A program made the position numbers and the translations under genes. Shown piece by piece: positions 21,321-29,230 of a stretch of 32,111 nucleotides of DNA. The stretch is from a virus: positions 1-32,111 of the IMG/VR virus record IMGVR_UViG_3300030012_004008, one strand, 5' to 3'. Positions within the stretch are counted from its first letter, which is position 1. The number at the start of each line of letters is the position of its first letter. Below the pieces are notes generated by a model. The model ran no database searches and was not told where the DNA came from. It saw only the letters and a program-made list of their open reading frames with translations.

Positions 21321-22388
21321 ATGGCGTATACAAGATTTGAATCAGAAGATATAATTTTAGGTAATGTAGTTAACGGTGTTACATCAACTCTTTTTTCTGA
21401 AAATGCATCAAGCTTAACTGCATTTCATACATCATCAACTCAAACAGCTTCTGTTAGTGGACCTTATCAATTTGAGATTTATAATTCTAACCCGCAAAGT
21501 GATACTAATGCACAAGTTCAATTTAGTATTGCATACGGTCATTTCAAAGGGTCAGGGTCAGTAAGACAAACAGGTGCAACCGCTGGTAATTCACCTACTA
21601 AAGCAGTTTTCTCTCAATTTAGAAACTTACTTCTTGACGATCCTACTGATACTACCGCATTTGTAGATGCAGATGGTTCAGGTCATGGTGCAGCGTTTTT
21701 TGTAACTATGAATCGTGCTAGATTCAAGCAAGGTGTTAATCCAGGTAACTGGGAGTTACATTTATCAGCTTCAGCTGGTCATTACACAAAAAGTGTAGTA
21801 AAAGTAATTGACGATAGTACTGTATCTGACGGTAGCACGGTTAATGGTCACTTAGTATATAATATAGTTAGCGGTTCAGAAACTGATGGAGTATATTCTG
21901 ATGGTTCAAGTAATACCCATTACTGGGGTAAATTTTATCCTGAATTAGGAATATTACAATTTTCAGCTAATAAATTTAGAGAAGGTAATACGCTTGGACC
22001 ACAATCATCACCAGGTTTAGGTATGACAATTGCTAATAGCGCAAATACTAATGATGATATGAATGGCAAGTTTTATGATATGATTAATAGAGGAAAGTTT
22101 TTTGCTATACGTTCTCAAGAAGATGTAGCATCTACTCACTACTTTATAAGAGTAAAAAATTCTCAATATAATTATTCAACTAATCATACTTATCAAAGAA
22201 CAGGTTCAACCGGTAATATAAATGGACAACTTTTACATAATTCATTTATACAAAACCCTCAAACATTTATTACTACAGTAGGATTATATAATGATTTTAA
22301 TGAATTACTAGCAGTAGCAAAATTAAGTAAACCTTTACTAAAAAACTTTGAGAGAGAAACTACTATTCGAATTAAGCTTGATCATTAG
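21321..22388 (+). CDS. Virion structural protein, sister of the gene at 22399
   Basis: A 355-residue protein of Ser/Thr/Gly/Asn-rich, mostly beta composition, as in fibre-like virion proteins. Its C-terminal segment (FITTVGLYNDFNELLAVAKL) matches that of the next gene (YITTIGLYNEFNELLAIGKL) almost residue for residue, so the two share a C-terminal domain, probably the part that docks to the baseplate. Near the N terminus it has a 'RFESEDIILGN' and 'SLTAFHTSSTQ' region that looks like a beta-strand start. AGGAG at -10. The TAG stop is followed by 10 nt before the next gene. Confidence 0.6.
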   Translation: MAYTRFESEDIILGNVVNGVTSTLFSENASSLTAFHTSSTQTASVSGPYQFEIYNSNPQSDTNAQVQFSIAYGHFKGSGSVRQTGATAGNSPTKAVFSQFRNLLLDDPTDTTAFVDADGSGHGAAFFVTMNRARFKQGVNPGNWELHLSASAGHYTKSVVKVIDDSTVSDGSTVNGHLVYNIVSGSETDGVYSDGSSNTHYWGKFYPELGILQFSANKFREGNTLGPQSSPGLGMTIANSANTNDDMNGKFYDMINRGKFFAIRSQEDVASTHYFIRVKNSQYNYSTNHTYQRTGSTGNINGQLLHNSFIQNPQTFITTVGLYNDFNELLAVAKLSKPLLKNFERETTIRIKLDH

Positions 22389-22398
22389 GAGATAGTTT

Positions 22399-24639
22399 AT
22401 GTCAAGTACATTTGTTTATAAAGATGTAAAAACAACTCCTCTTAATAAAAAGCATATTGCTCATAAAGAATGGACTATAACTGATGAAACTGCTACCAAC
22501 TTTGGAATAGTAAGTTATAGCGGTCAGTATTCTAATGGTGAATTTTATATAAGTGATCCTTCATCATCTAATGTAGCTCTCGAACCTTTAACATCTAATA
22601 ACTATTATAAAAGAACTATATTTAATTCTATTCATAGTAATTATTATACTGATATTGAAAGTTTTGCTAAATCGAAAGATAATGAATATCTTGGACAACA
22701 AATAAGAACTTTAAATCAAAAATTTATTAACTTATCTATACCATCAGGTATATTTGGTCAACGAATAAAAGAAAATTCATTTTCTATGAGCCATGCATCC
22801 TATGCTACATTACGAGATGATGGTACTGGTAATATAATAGATCAAAACGTAACTAATCTTTCAAATTTCAAAAGATTAAATAAATCCGATTATATAATTA
22901 AAGTCGATTTCAACGATGGGTGGAAATTTTTAAAAGGTAATCCAGCAACCGATACTACTTTTAGAACAGGTACTTTAAATTTAAGCGATATATCAGATGG
23001 GCCTTTTGAACCGATAGGTGAAAATATAACTTTCGGTATTCATAAACTAACACCTGATGGATTAGCTACAACACAGATAGTTTTTAAAAGTGGAGCTGGA
23101 GCGTCAGGTGCTACTGTTACTGTAACTATAACTGATGCAGCCGGTGTTTCAAAAACTTATATTTCTGATGGTACTAGTGAAGGAGCACTTAACGGTTCGG
23201 CACAGGTTGGGTTTAATGGAAGTGCTGGAGGAGCTGCTATTAAAGCAGCTAGTTTAAAAGCAGCTATCGATAGTGCAAACGGTCATAATGGTAGTATAAC
23301 TACTGAAATTATAACTGCGGGTGGAACAACCGGCGATACAGTTAAACTTACACAAACTATTGCAGGAGTATCTGGTAATACTAATTTAACTGCTGGAAGT
23401 TCTACATTTACTAATCTTCTTGATGTTGATGTTACTACAACTCCATTTACAGGAGGAGGATTCCTTCCAATAATATTATCTGGTTCGTTTGGTGTTGAAG
23501 ATAGTACATTTTTAAAAATGCATGGTTCACATAGTATCAATTCTGAATCAAACAGTTTTGTACGAATAGATCGAACTGCTATTTTAAATAATGAAAGACG
23601 ATGGAATGATTCATATTCAGTTTCATTTTGGTTAAATGCACCTCCATCACAATCAGTTACTTCAAGTTTTACAGGACCTTTTGAACCTACTAATACTAAT
23701 GTTGGTGAATACAGCTTTAGAACTCTTGAAACCTCAGATAATAATGTTATTGCAACATCAAGGGGTAATAGTAATGATATACCTTGGGAGATACAATTAT
23801 TTAATAGATCGTCTAGTGATAAAGGTAAAATAAAATTTATAAGAGGTAAAAAAGAAAATTATACTGAGATAACTTCTTCTGCTGCTTTAAATGATGGTGA
23901 ATGGCATCATATAGTAGCTCAAGTCGACGCTTCAGATAGTACAATGCAGTTATATGTAGATGGTGCATTACAAGTAGCTTCTAAAACTGATCCCATGGCG
24001 AACGAGCTTATACCTGGTCGTGGCGATATACATATTGGTGCTAGACAATCAGGATTTAAGTCAAGACAATTCTTTGGTTTAGTAAATGAGCCAATAACTT
24101 CTAATACTGGTGCTATTCTTACCGGTCAAAGACAACGAAGAGTTTATAACAATAGAGCAAAAAATTATATTAATCCTTACTCCGGTTCACTCGATAAGTT
24201 TAAAATAGTGAATAGAGCATTAACTAGTGCTGAAATAAGTTCACTTTATAATTATTATAGAGATACTGATATTGTTGGTAATGTATTTTATAATCATGGT
24301 ATGGCAGTTATTACTGATCCAAGTGGTTCATATACCTCTTTAATAAACGATTATACATTAAAGTTTAAAGCAACAACTGAACATACTATACATAACTATC
24401 AATGTATTATAGAAGATGAAGAATATAATTTTACTTTTAATCCATCAGTTAGAAAAAATCAAGATAAAAATAACGATAGATTACAAGGATTTGCTACAGC
24501 ATCTACATTTGCACCTTATATTACAACAATAGGACTTTATAATGAGTTTAATGAGTTATTAGCGATAGGTAAACTTGCTAATCCTGTAAAGAGTCCTCAA
24601 GAATTAGATCTAGTTATTAACGTTCAATTTGATACATAA
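22399..24639 (+). CDS. Virion structural protein with LamG domain
   Basis: A 746-residue protein. Residues about 1-225 resemble the neighbour at 21321 in overall style. About 228-352 is a Gly/Ala/Thr-rich inserted domain (GASGATVTVTITDAAGVSKT; LKAAIDSANGHNGSITTEI; VKLTQTIAGVSGNTNL), a repeat unit seen in marine phage virion proteins. About 395-620 is a LamG/concanavalin-like domain with SYSVSFWLNAPP, DGEWHHIVAQVDASDSTMQL, YVDGAL and IGARQSG. The C-terminal 100 residues include YNFTFNPSVRKNQD and the shared GLYNEFNELLAIGKL. LamG domains bind glycans, so this is a likely receptor-contact protein. AGGAG at -11. It ends the virion block before the nuclease and primase genes. Confidence 0.7.
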   Translation: MSSTFVYKDVKTTPLNKKHIAHKEWTITDETATNFGIVSYSGQYSNGEFYISDPSSSNVALEPLTSNNYYKRTIFNSIHSNYYTDIESFAKSKDNEYLGQQIRTLNQKFINLSIPSGIFGQRIKENSFSMSHASYATLRDDGTGNIIDQNVTNLSNFKRLNKSDYIIKVDFNDGWKFLKGNPATDTTFRTGTLNLSDISDGPFEPIGENITFGIHKLTPDGLATTQIVFKSGAGASGATVTVTITDAAGVSKTYISDGTSEGALNGSAQVGFNGSAGGAAIKAASLKAAIDSANGHNGSITTEIITAGGTTGDTVKLTQTIAGVSGNTNLTAGSSTFTNLLDVDVTTTPFTGGGFLPIILSGSFGVEDSTFLKMHGSHSINSESNSFVRIDRTAILNNERRWNDSYSVSFWLNAPPSQSVTSSFTGPFEPTNTNVGEYSFRTLETSDNNVIATSRGNSNDIPWEIQLFNRSSSDKGKIKFIRGKKENYTEITSSAALNDGEWHHIVAQVDASDSTMQLYVDGALQVASKTDPMANELIPGRGDIHIGARQSGFKSRQFFGLVNEPITSNTGAILTGQRQRRVYNNRAKNYINPYSGSLDKFKIVNRALTSAEISSLYNYYRDTDIVGNVFYNHGMAVITDPSGSYTSLINDYTLKFKATTEHTIHNYQCIIEDEEYNFTFNPSVRKNQDKNNDRLQGFATASTFAPYITTIGLYNEFNELLAIGKLANPVKSPQELDLVINVQFDT

Positions 24640-24640
24640 T

Positions 24641-25081
24641 ATGAGTCATTGGTTATATAAAAATAAAATACTAGAAGAAGCACCTGAAGGATATTTTGGT
24701 TTTGTGTATTTAATTACAAATCTAAAATCAGGTAGAAAATATATTGGAAGAAAATATTTCGGTACAACTCGTCGAGTAAAAGTAGCTGGTAAAAAAAGAC
24801 GTAAAGTAATTAGAAAAGATTCCAATTGGAAAGATTATACTGGATCATCTAAAGAATTAAATGAAGATATAAAAACATTAGGAATGTTGCAGTTTCGATT
24901 TGAAATTCTTATATTAGGTAAAACTAAAGGTCAAGTAAACTATCTAGAAGAAAATATACATCACAGATTTCATGTTTCTTCTAGTTACGAGTTTTATAAT
25001 GATTGTATAGGCCCACGAAGATTTGCTAACGTAAAACTAGAAGAAGGCGTATATGATATTATTAAAAATATTGTTGTTTAA
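24641..25081 (+). CDS. GIY-YIG family endonuclease
   Basis: A 146-residue protein with the GIY-YIG core: GFVYLITN (20-27) for the first strand, Y34-I35-G36-R37-K38 for the second, and a helix carrying YLEENIHHRF (101-110) with the metal-binding glutamate. Basic residues between them (RRVKVAGKKRRKVIRK) suit DNA binding. It is short, with no extra specificity domain, like the small GIY-YIG ORFs found free-standing in T4-like phages. I use ATG 24641 rather than TTG 24629, which lies inside the upstream gene. It is 1 nt from the preceding stop and lies between virion and replication genes, a site where homing endonucleases insert; a DNA-degrading or host-targeting role is the alternative. Confidence 0.8.
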   Translation: MSHWLYKNKILEEAPEGYFGFVYLITNLKSGRKYIGRKYFGTTRRVKVAGKKRRKVIRKDSNWKDYTGSSKELNEDIKTLGMLQFRFEILILGKTKGQVNYLEENIHHRFHVSSSYEFYNDCIGPRRFANVKLEEGVYDIIKNIVV

Positions 25082-25104
25082 TTAAATTATTTTTCTTATA
25101 TTTA
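25074..25104 (+). promoter_or_regulatory. TTG-N20-TATATTTA promoter for the primase gene
   Basis: TTG 25074-25076 overlaps the end of the GIY-YIG gene; 20-nt spacer; TATATTTA 25097-25104. Only 4 nt separate the box from GTG 25109, so the message should be leaderless. Confidence 0.75.
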
Positions 25105-25108
25105 TACT

Positions 25109-26017
25109 GTGAGTTTATTGAGTTTACTAGAGTCGGTTATAGGTAGGTCTAAAAAGACCTCAGGCAATAATGTTTCATTTAAATGTCCTTTATGCAATCA
25201 TTACAAGCATAAATTAGAGGTAGATTTAAATACACAATATTGGCATTGTTGGGTATGCAATTCTAAAGGTAGAAAATTATATAATCTTTTCAAGAAGATA
25301 AATGCTACTATTACCCAGATAAAAGATTTAAATAAATATGTTGATTCATATGTTCCTGTTAAAGAAGAAAAGGTAACGCACGTTTCTTTGCCATCTGAAT
25401 TTAAATTAATTTTAAATGGTAATAAAAATAATCCTGAGTTTAGGAATGCTTTAATGTATTTAAAAAATAGAGGTATAACAAGGCATGATATAGTTCGTTA
25501 TGGTATCGGTTACTGCGAAACAGGTCCTTATGAAAAAATGATTATTATTCCTAGTTATGATCATAACGGAAATCTTAACTTCTTTACAGGTAGAAGTTAT
25601 TATAAAGATGCTACGTTTAAACATAAAAATCCTAAAGTTAGTAAAGATATTATAGGGTTCGATCTTTTTATAAATTGGAACCAACCTATTACTATTGTTG
25701 AAGGGGCATTCGATGCAATAGCTGTAAAACGAAATGCAATACCTTTATTCGGTAAAATTATACTTGATAATTTAAAAAAGAAAATAATTGAGAAAAAAGT
25801 TGAAGATATATATATTGCTCTTGATAGTGACGCTAGAAATAAAGCTTTAGATATATGTCAATATTTTATTGATAATGGTATTCGAGTATACTTGATTGAT
25901 TTGAAAGATAAAGATCCTTCGGAACTTGGTTATAAAAATATTATTAGTAAAAAACAAATGACTTCAAATATAACTGGTAGTGGATTAATGATGCAAAAAT
26001 TAGGGAGCATGTTTTAA
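25109..26017 (+). CDS. DnaG-type DNA primase (zinc finger plus TOPRIM)
   Basis: A 302-residue primase in the size range of T4 gp61 (342). The N-terminal zinc finger is C26-P-L-C29 ... C47-W-V-C50, followed by a helical linker and the catalytic core. The TOPRIM part has V-E198-G-A-F-D-A-I and D239-S-D241, with the later D-L-K-D-K-D-P-S-E-L-G (264-274) as the third acidic site. It would synthesise RNA primers for lagging-strand replication, acting with a gp41-type helicase not seen in this window. The start is GTG, read from a probable leaderless mRNA. Its stop shares one base with the next gene's start. Confidence 0.88.
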   Translation: MSLLSLLESVIGRSKKTSGNNVSFKCPLCNHYKHKLEVDLNTQYWHCWVCNSKGRKLYNLFKKINATITQIKDLNKYVDSYVPVKEEKVTHVSLPSEFKLILNGNKNNPEFRNALMYLKNRGITRHDIVRYGIGYCETGPYEKMIIIPSYDHNGNLNFFTGRSYYKDATFKHKNPKVSKDIIGFDLFINWNQPITIVEGAFDAIAVKRNAIPLFGKIILDNLKKKIIEKKVEDIYIALDSDARNKALDICQYFIDNGIRVYLIDLKDKDPSELGYKNIISKKQMTSNITGSGLMMQKLGSMF

Positions 26018-29000
26018 TGGTAAAAGATTATAATTTAAGTTTCGATAAAGTAGAAAAAATACTTCATGTAGCAGATGTTCATATAAGAAATTATCAACGA
26101 CATAGGGAATATAAAGAAGTATTTAAACAACTATATAAAGCGTGTAAAGAATTACCTGAAAATAGTTTAATTTATCTAGCAGGAGATATAGTTCATAATA
26201 AAACTGATATTTCACCTGAATTAATTGATATTACTTCAGATTTTTTAAATAATTTGGCTAATATTCGACCTACCCTATTAATAACAGGGAATCACGATAC
26301 TAATCTTAATAATACTAGCAGACTAGATGCATTAACTCCTATAATTAAAAATCTTAATAACCCTAATTTATATTACTTAAAAGATTCAGGAGTATATAAA
26401 TTTGGTAATGTACACTTTACAGTATTTAGTATATTCGACCATCCTTCTGAATATATAAAAGCTAACTCATTTAATGCTAATACTAAAATAGCTTTATTTC
26501 ATGGACCTGTAAAATCTTCTAAAACTGATATAGGTTATGAAGTAACAGGAGATGAGTATACTGCTGATTTATTTGATGGTTATGATTTATCATTACTTGG
26601 TGATATTCATAAACGTCAATATGTAGATAAAGATAAAAAAATATGCTACCCAGGATCTCTTATACAACAAAATTTTGGTGAAGCATTTAAACATCATGGT
26701 TATGCGATATGGGATGTTAAAACTCGTAAACCTAAATTTTTTGATATACCTAATAATTTTGGTTTTTATACTATAGATATAAAAGATGGCATACTTCCTA
26801 ATATAGATGATATACCAAAGTATCCTAGATTACGATTAAGAACTAAGAATACTACTGAAGCTGAAGTTAAAACTATTCTTAAAGAGATAAAGAAAAAAAG
26901 TCGTATAAATGACGTAGTTATAATAAAGCAAGATAAAATAAAAGGACAAGCTTCAACATCAAGATCACTAACAAGAGACGTTAGAGATGTTAATTATCAA
27001 AATAAACTATTGCAAGAATATATAGAAAAAAATCATGATATAGATTCTACAATGATGAGGCAAATTAGGAGTATAAATAAATCGTTAAATAATTTGATAC
27101 CTAATTCTGAAGTATCTCGTTCAGTAACATGGAAATTAAAAAAGTTTGAATTCTCTAATATGTTTAGTTACGGTGACAATAATATTGTAAACTTTGAAAA
27201 AGCTAAAGATGTTATTGGAATATTCGCTCCTAATCATGCTGGTAAATCTGCTATTTTAGATTCTGTTTCTTTCTGTATTTTTGATAGATGTAGTAGAGGG
27301 AAATTAGCTACTGATATTATGAATAATAAAAAGAATAATTTTCATTGTAAGTTAAATTTTGAGATCGATGGTACTGATTATTTTATTGAACGAAAAGCTA
27401 AACGTATACTAAAAGGTTGGATGAAAGGTAAAGTTAGAGTTGATGTAGATTTTTGGTATATCGATGAAGAGGGTAATAATATATCTTTGAATGGTGAGCA
27501 ACGTAGAGAAACCGATAAAAATATTCAAAGTTATTTAGGTCAATATGAAGATTTTATACTTACCGCGTTATCAGTACAAAATAATAATACTGGCTTTATA
27601 GATATGTCTCAGCATGAGAAAAAAGACCTTCTTTCTCAATTTTTAGATATTACAGTATTTGATTCTTTATATAGATTAGCTAATGAAGAAATAAGAGATG
27701 TTCAAGCGTTATTAAAAGATTTCGGTAGTACAGATTATGCTCAACAATTATTAGACGCTGAGGATAAATTGGAAAAAGATCAAGAACGTCATGGAGAATA
27801 TGAAGGTCAAAAAGCTACAATTGAAGAAGAAATAAAAAATATACAGAAGCAAGTTCTTATAAAAACTAAATCTTTACATAAACGAGTACCGCTAGATGAT
27901 ATTGATAATTTAGAATTAGAACTTATAGGTTTAAATAATCAAATAGAAACTATAAATACTAGATTGGAATCTGATGAAAAAATAGCTGATGGTAATAAGC
28001 TTAAAATAAAAAAAGCTAACGAAGTATTATCAAATTATGATATTGATAAAGTAAATGCGAATTATATTAAATATAATGAAACAATAACTAAAGTTACACA
28101 ATTAGAGCAAGTACGAGATCGTTTAAGATTAGAAGTTAAGCATAAACTTGAAAAATTAGAAAATAAAAGTGAGTTTGATCCTAATTGTAAGTTTTGTAAA
28201 AAAAGAGAAAGTAAATATATCGAGATGTCTAAAACTGTTAAGTTAGATTTAGAACAAGATAAAATTAAAGCTAAAGAAACTTTAGAAGAGCTTTCTATAC
28301 TTAATTTATTTATTGAAAATAATTCTACTGTAATTGATGACTATAATAAAATTGAAAAATTAAATTCGTTATTAATACAGATCGAAAGAGAAAGAAATGC
28401 AGGTAGAATAGCTTATTATCAAGCTAAAGAAAAACGTGATGGGTTTCAAAATAGAGTAAACGAAATAAATAAAAAAATTAAAAAATATCATGCTAATATT
28501 AAAGCTATAGAAGAAAATAAAATTATTAATTTAGAGATCAGTAAACTTAATAATACTGAAAGTGAATTACAGATTGAATTAAATAAGGTTTCTTCAAAAT
28601 GTCAATTATGTTATAGTGATATTAAAGTATTAAAATCTCAAATAAAAAATATAAATGCTCAAATAAAAAAAGCTCATAATTTAGAAACTAAGTTAAAAGC
28701 ATATGAGTATTATTTAGACGCTATTCAACGAGATGGAATTCCTTACGAAATAATTTCTGATACTCTTCCTTATATAGAAGAAGAAATAAATAATATTTTA
28801 TCTCAAATAGTAGATTTTAAATTAGAGTTTGACGTAGATGGTAAAAATATTCTTACTTATATAAAATACGGTGAAGATAATAAATGGCCATTAGAAATGA
28901 CTTCAGGAATGGAAAAGTTTATTTCTTCTTTAGCAGTTAGAGTAGCATTAATTAATATTTCAAGTCTACCGAGACCTACGTTTTTAGCTATAGATGAAGG

Positions 29001-29172
29001 GTTTGGTAATTTAGATACTAATAATATTAATTCTATAGCTATGTTATTCGATTATTTAAAATTACAATTCGATTTTATAATGATTATATCTCATATCGAT
29101 ATAATGAGAGATATGGTTGACGGTACTATTGAAATTAGTAGAAAAAACGACTTAAGTAACGTTATTTATTAA
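26017..29172 (+). CDS. Fused Mre11-Rad50 (SbcD-SbcC; T4 gp47-gp46) recombination nuclease
   Basis: One 1051-residue polypeptide carries both subunits. Residues 1 to about 300 are the metallophosphoesterase: D20-V-H22, G56-D57-I-V-H60, G91-N92-H93-D94, then FHGP and GDIHKRQ. A linker spans about 300-375. The Rad50 ATPase starts near 378: Walker A is A404-P-N-H-A-G-K410-S411 (the first Gly of the usual motif is Ala). A coiled coil runs about 580-925, with C724-K-F-C727 as probable zinc hook and a second C862-Q-L-C865. The signature is SGMEKF instead of SGGE; Walker B is FLAIDEGFGNLD and the H-loop is IISH. The enzyme processes DNA ends for recombination-dependent replication. In T4 the two are separate genes. 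The frame is unbroken. GGGAG precedes the ATG. Confidence 0.9.
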   Translation: MVKDYNLSFDKVEKILHVADVHIRNYQRHREYKEVFKQLYKACKELPENSLIYLAGDIVHNKTDISPELIDITSDFLNNLANIRPTLLITGNHDTNLNNTSRLDALTPIIKNLNNPNLYYLKDSGVYKFGNVHFTVFSIFDHPSEYIKANSFNANTKIALFHGPVKSSKTDIGYEVTGDEYTADLFDGYDLSLLGDIHKRQYVDKDKKICYPGSLIQQNFGEAFKHHGYAIWDVKTRKPKFFDIPNNFGFYTIDIKDGILPNIDDIPKYPRLRLRTKNTTEAEVKTILKEIKKKSRINDVVIIKQDKIKGQASTSRSLTRDVRDVNYQNKLLQEYIEKNHDIDSTMMRQIRSINKSLNNLIPNSEVSRSVTWKLKKFEFSNMFSYGDNNIVNFEKAKDVIGIFAPNHAGKSAILDSVSFCIFDRCSRGKLATDIMNNKKNNFHCKLNFEIDGTDYFIERKAKRILKGWMKGKVRVDVDFWYIDEEGNNISLNGEQRRETDKNIQSYLGQYEDFILTALSVQNNNTGFIDMSQHEKKDLLSQFLDITVFDSLYRLANEEIRDVQALLKDFGSTDYAQQLLDAEDKLEKDQERHGEYEGQKATIEEEIKNIQKQVLIKTKSLHKRVPLDDIDNLELELIGLNNQIETINTRLESDEKIADGNKLKIKKANEVLSNYDIDKVNANYIKYNETITKVTQLEQVRDRLRLEVKHKLEKLENKSEFDPNCKFCKKRESKYIEMSKTVKLDLEQDKIKAKETLEELSILNLFIENNSTVIDDYNKIEKLNSLLIQIERERNAGRIAYYQAKEKRDGFQNRVNEINKKIKKYHANIKAIEENKIINLEISKLNNTESELQIELNKVSSKCQLCYSDIKVLKSQIKNINAQIKKAHNLETKLKAYEYYLDAIQRDGIPYEIISDTLPYIEEEINNILSQIVDFKLEFDVDGKNILTYIKYGEDNKWPLEMTSGMEKFISSLAVRVALINISSLPRPTFLAIDEGFGNLDTNNINSIAMLFDYLKLQFDFIMIISHIDIMRDMVDGTIEISRKNDLSNVIY

Positions 29173-29178
29173 TTTATC

Positions 29179-29188
29179 GATATTTATA
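29179..29188 (+). promoter_or_regulatory. TATTTATA (late-type) box before 29231
   Basis: GATATTTATA at 29179-29188, identical in its core to the box before the tmRNA (3748-3757). The mRNA would start near 29192, right before the hairpin at 29195-29211. Confidence 0.5.
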
Positions 29189-29194
29189 TATGAT

Positions 29195-29211
29195 ACCTGC
29201 GTAAAGTAGGT
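29195..29211 (+). promoter_or_regulatory. Hairpin in the 5' leader of the 29231 gene
   Basis: ACCTGC (29195-29200) pairs with GTAGGT (29206-29211) over 6 bp with one G.U pair and a GTAAA loop. At the predicted 5' end of the late mRNA it may stabilise the transcript; no further structure is seen before the GGAG site. Confidence 0.4.
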
Positions 29212-29230
29212 GGATATACTGGAGATAATA

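Noticed and set aside
23636-23833. A + strand frame inside the LamG gene
   Set aside because: It is a shadow of the 22399 gene in another frame; the LamG motifs lie in the main frame.
24629-24640. TTG 24629 as the start of the GIY-YIG gene
   Set aside because: It lies inside the upstream gene and has no ribosome binding site; ATG 24641 is the better start and keeps the whole motif.
729-29188. TATTTATA boxes read as T4 late promoters (TATAAATA) on the minus strand
   Set aside because: They are the reverse complement of the T4 box, but all genes are on the + strand and the boxes lie just upstream of + strand starts; no minus-strand gene would be served.
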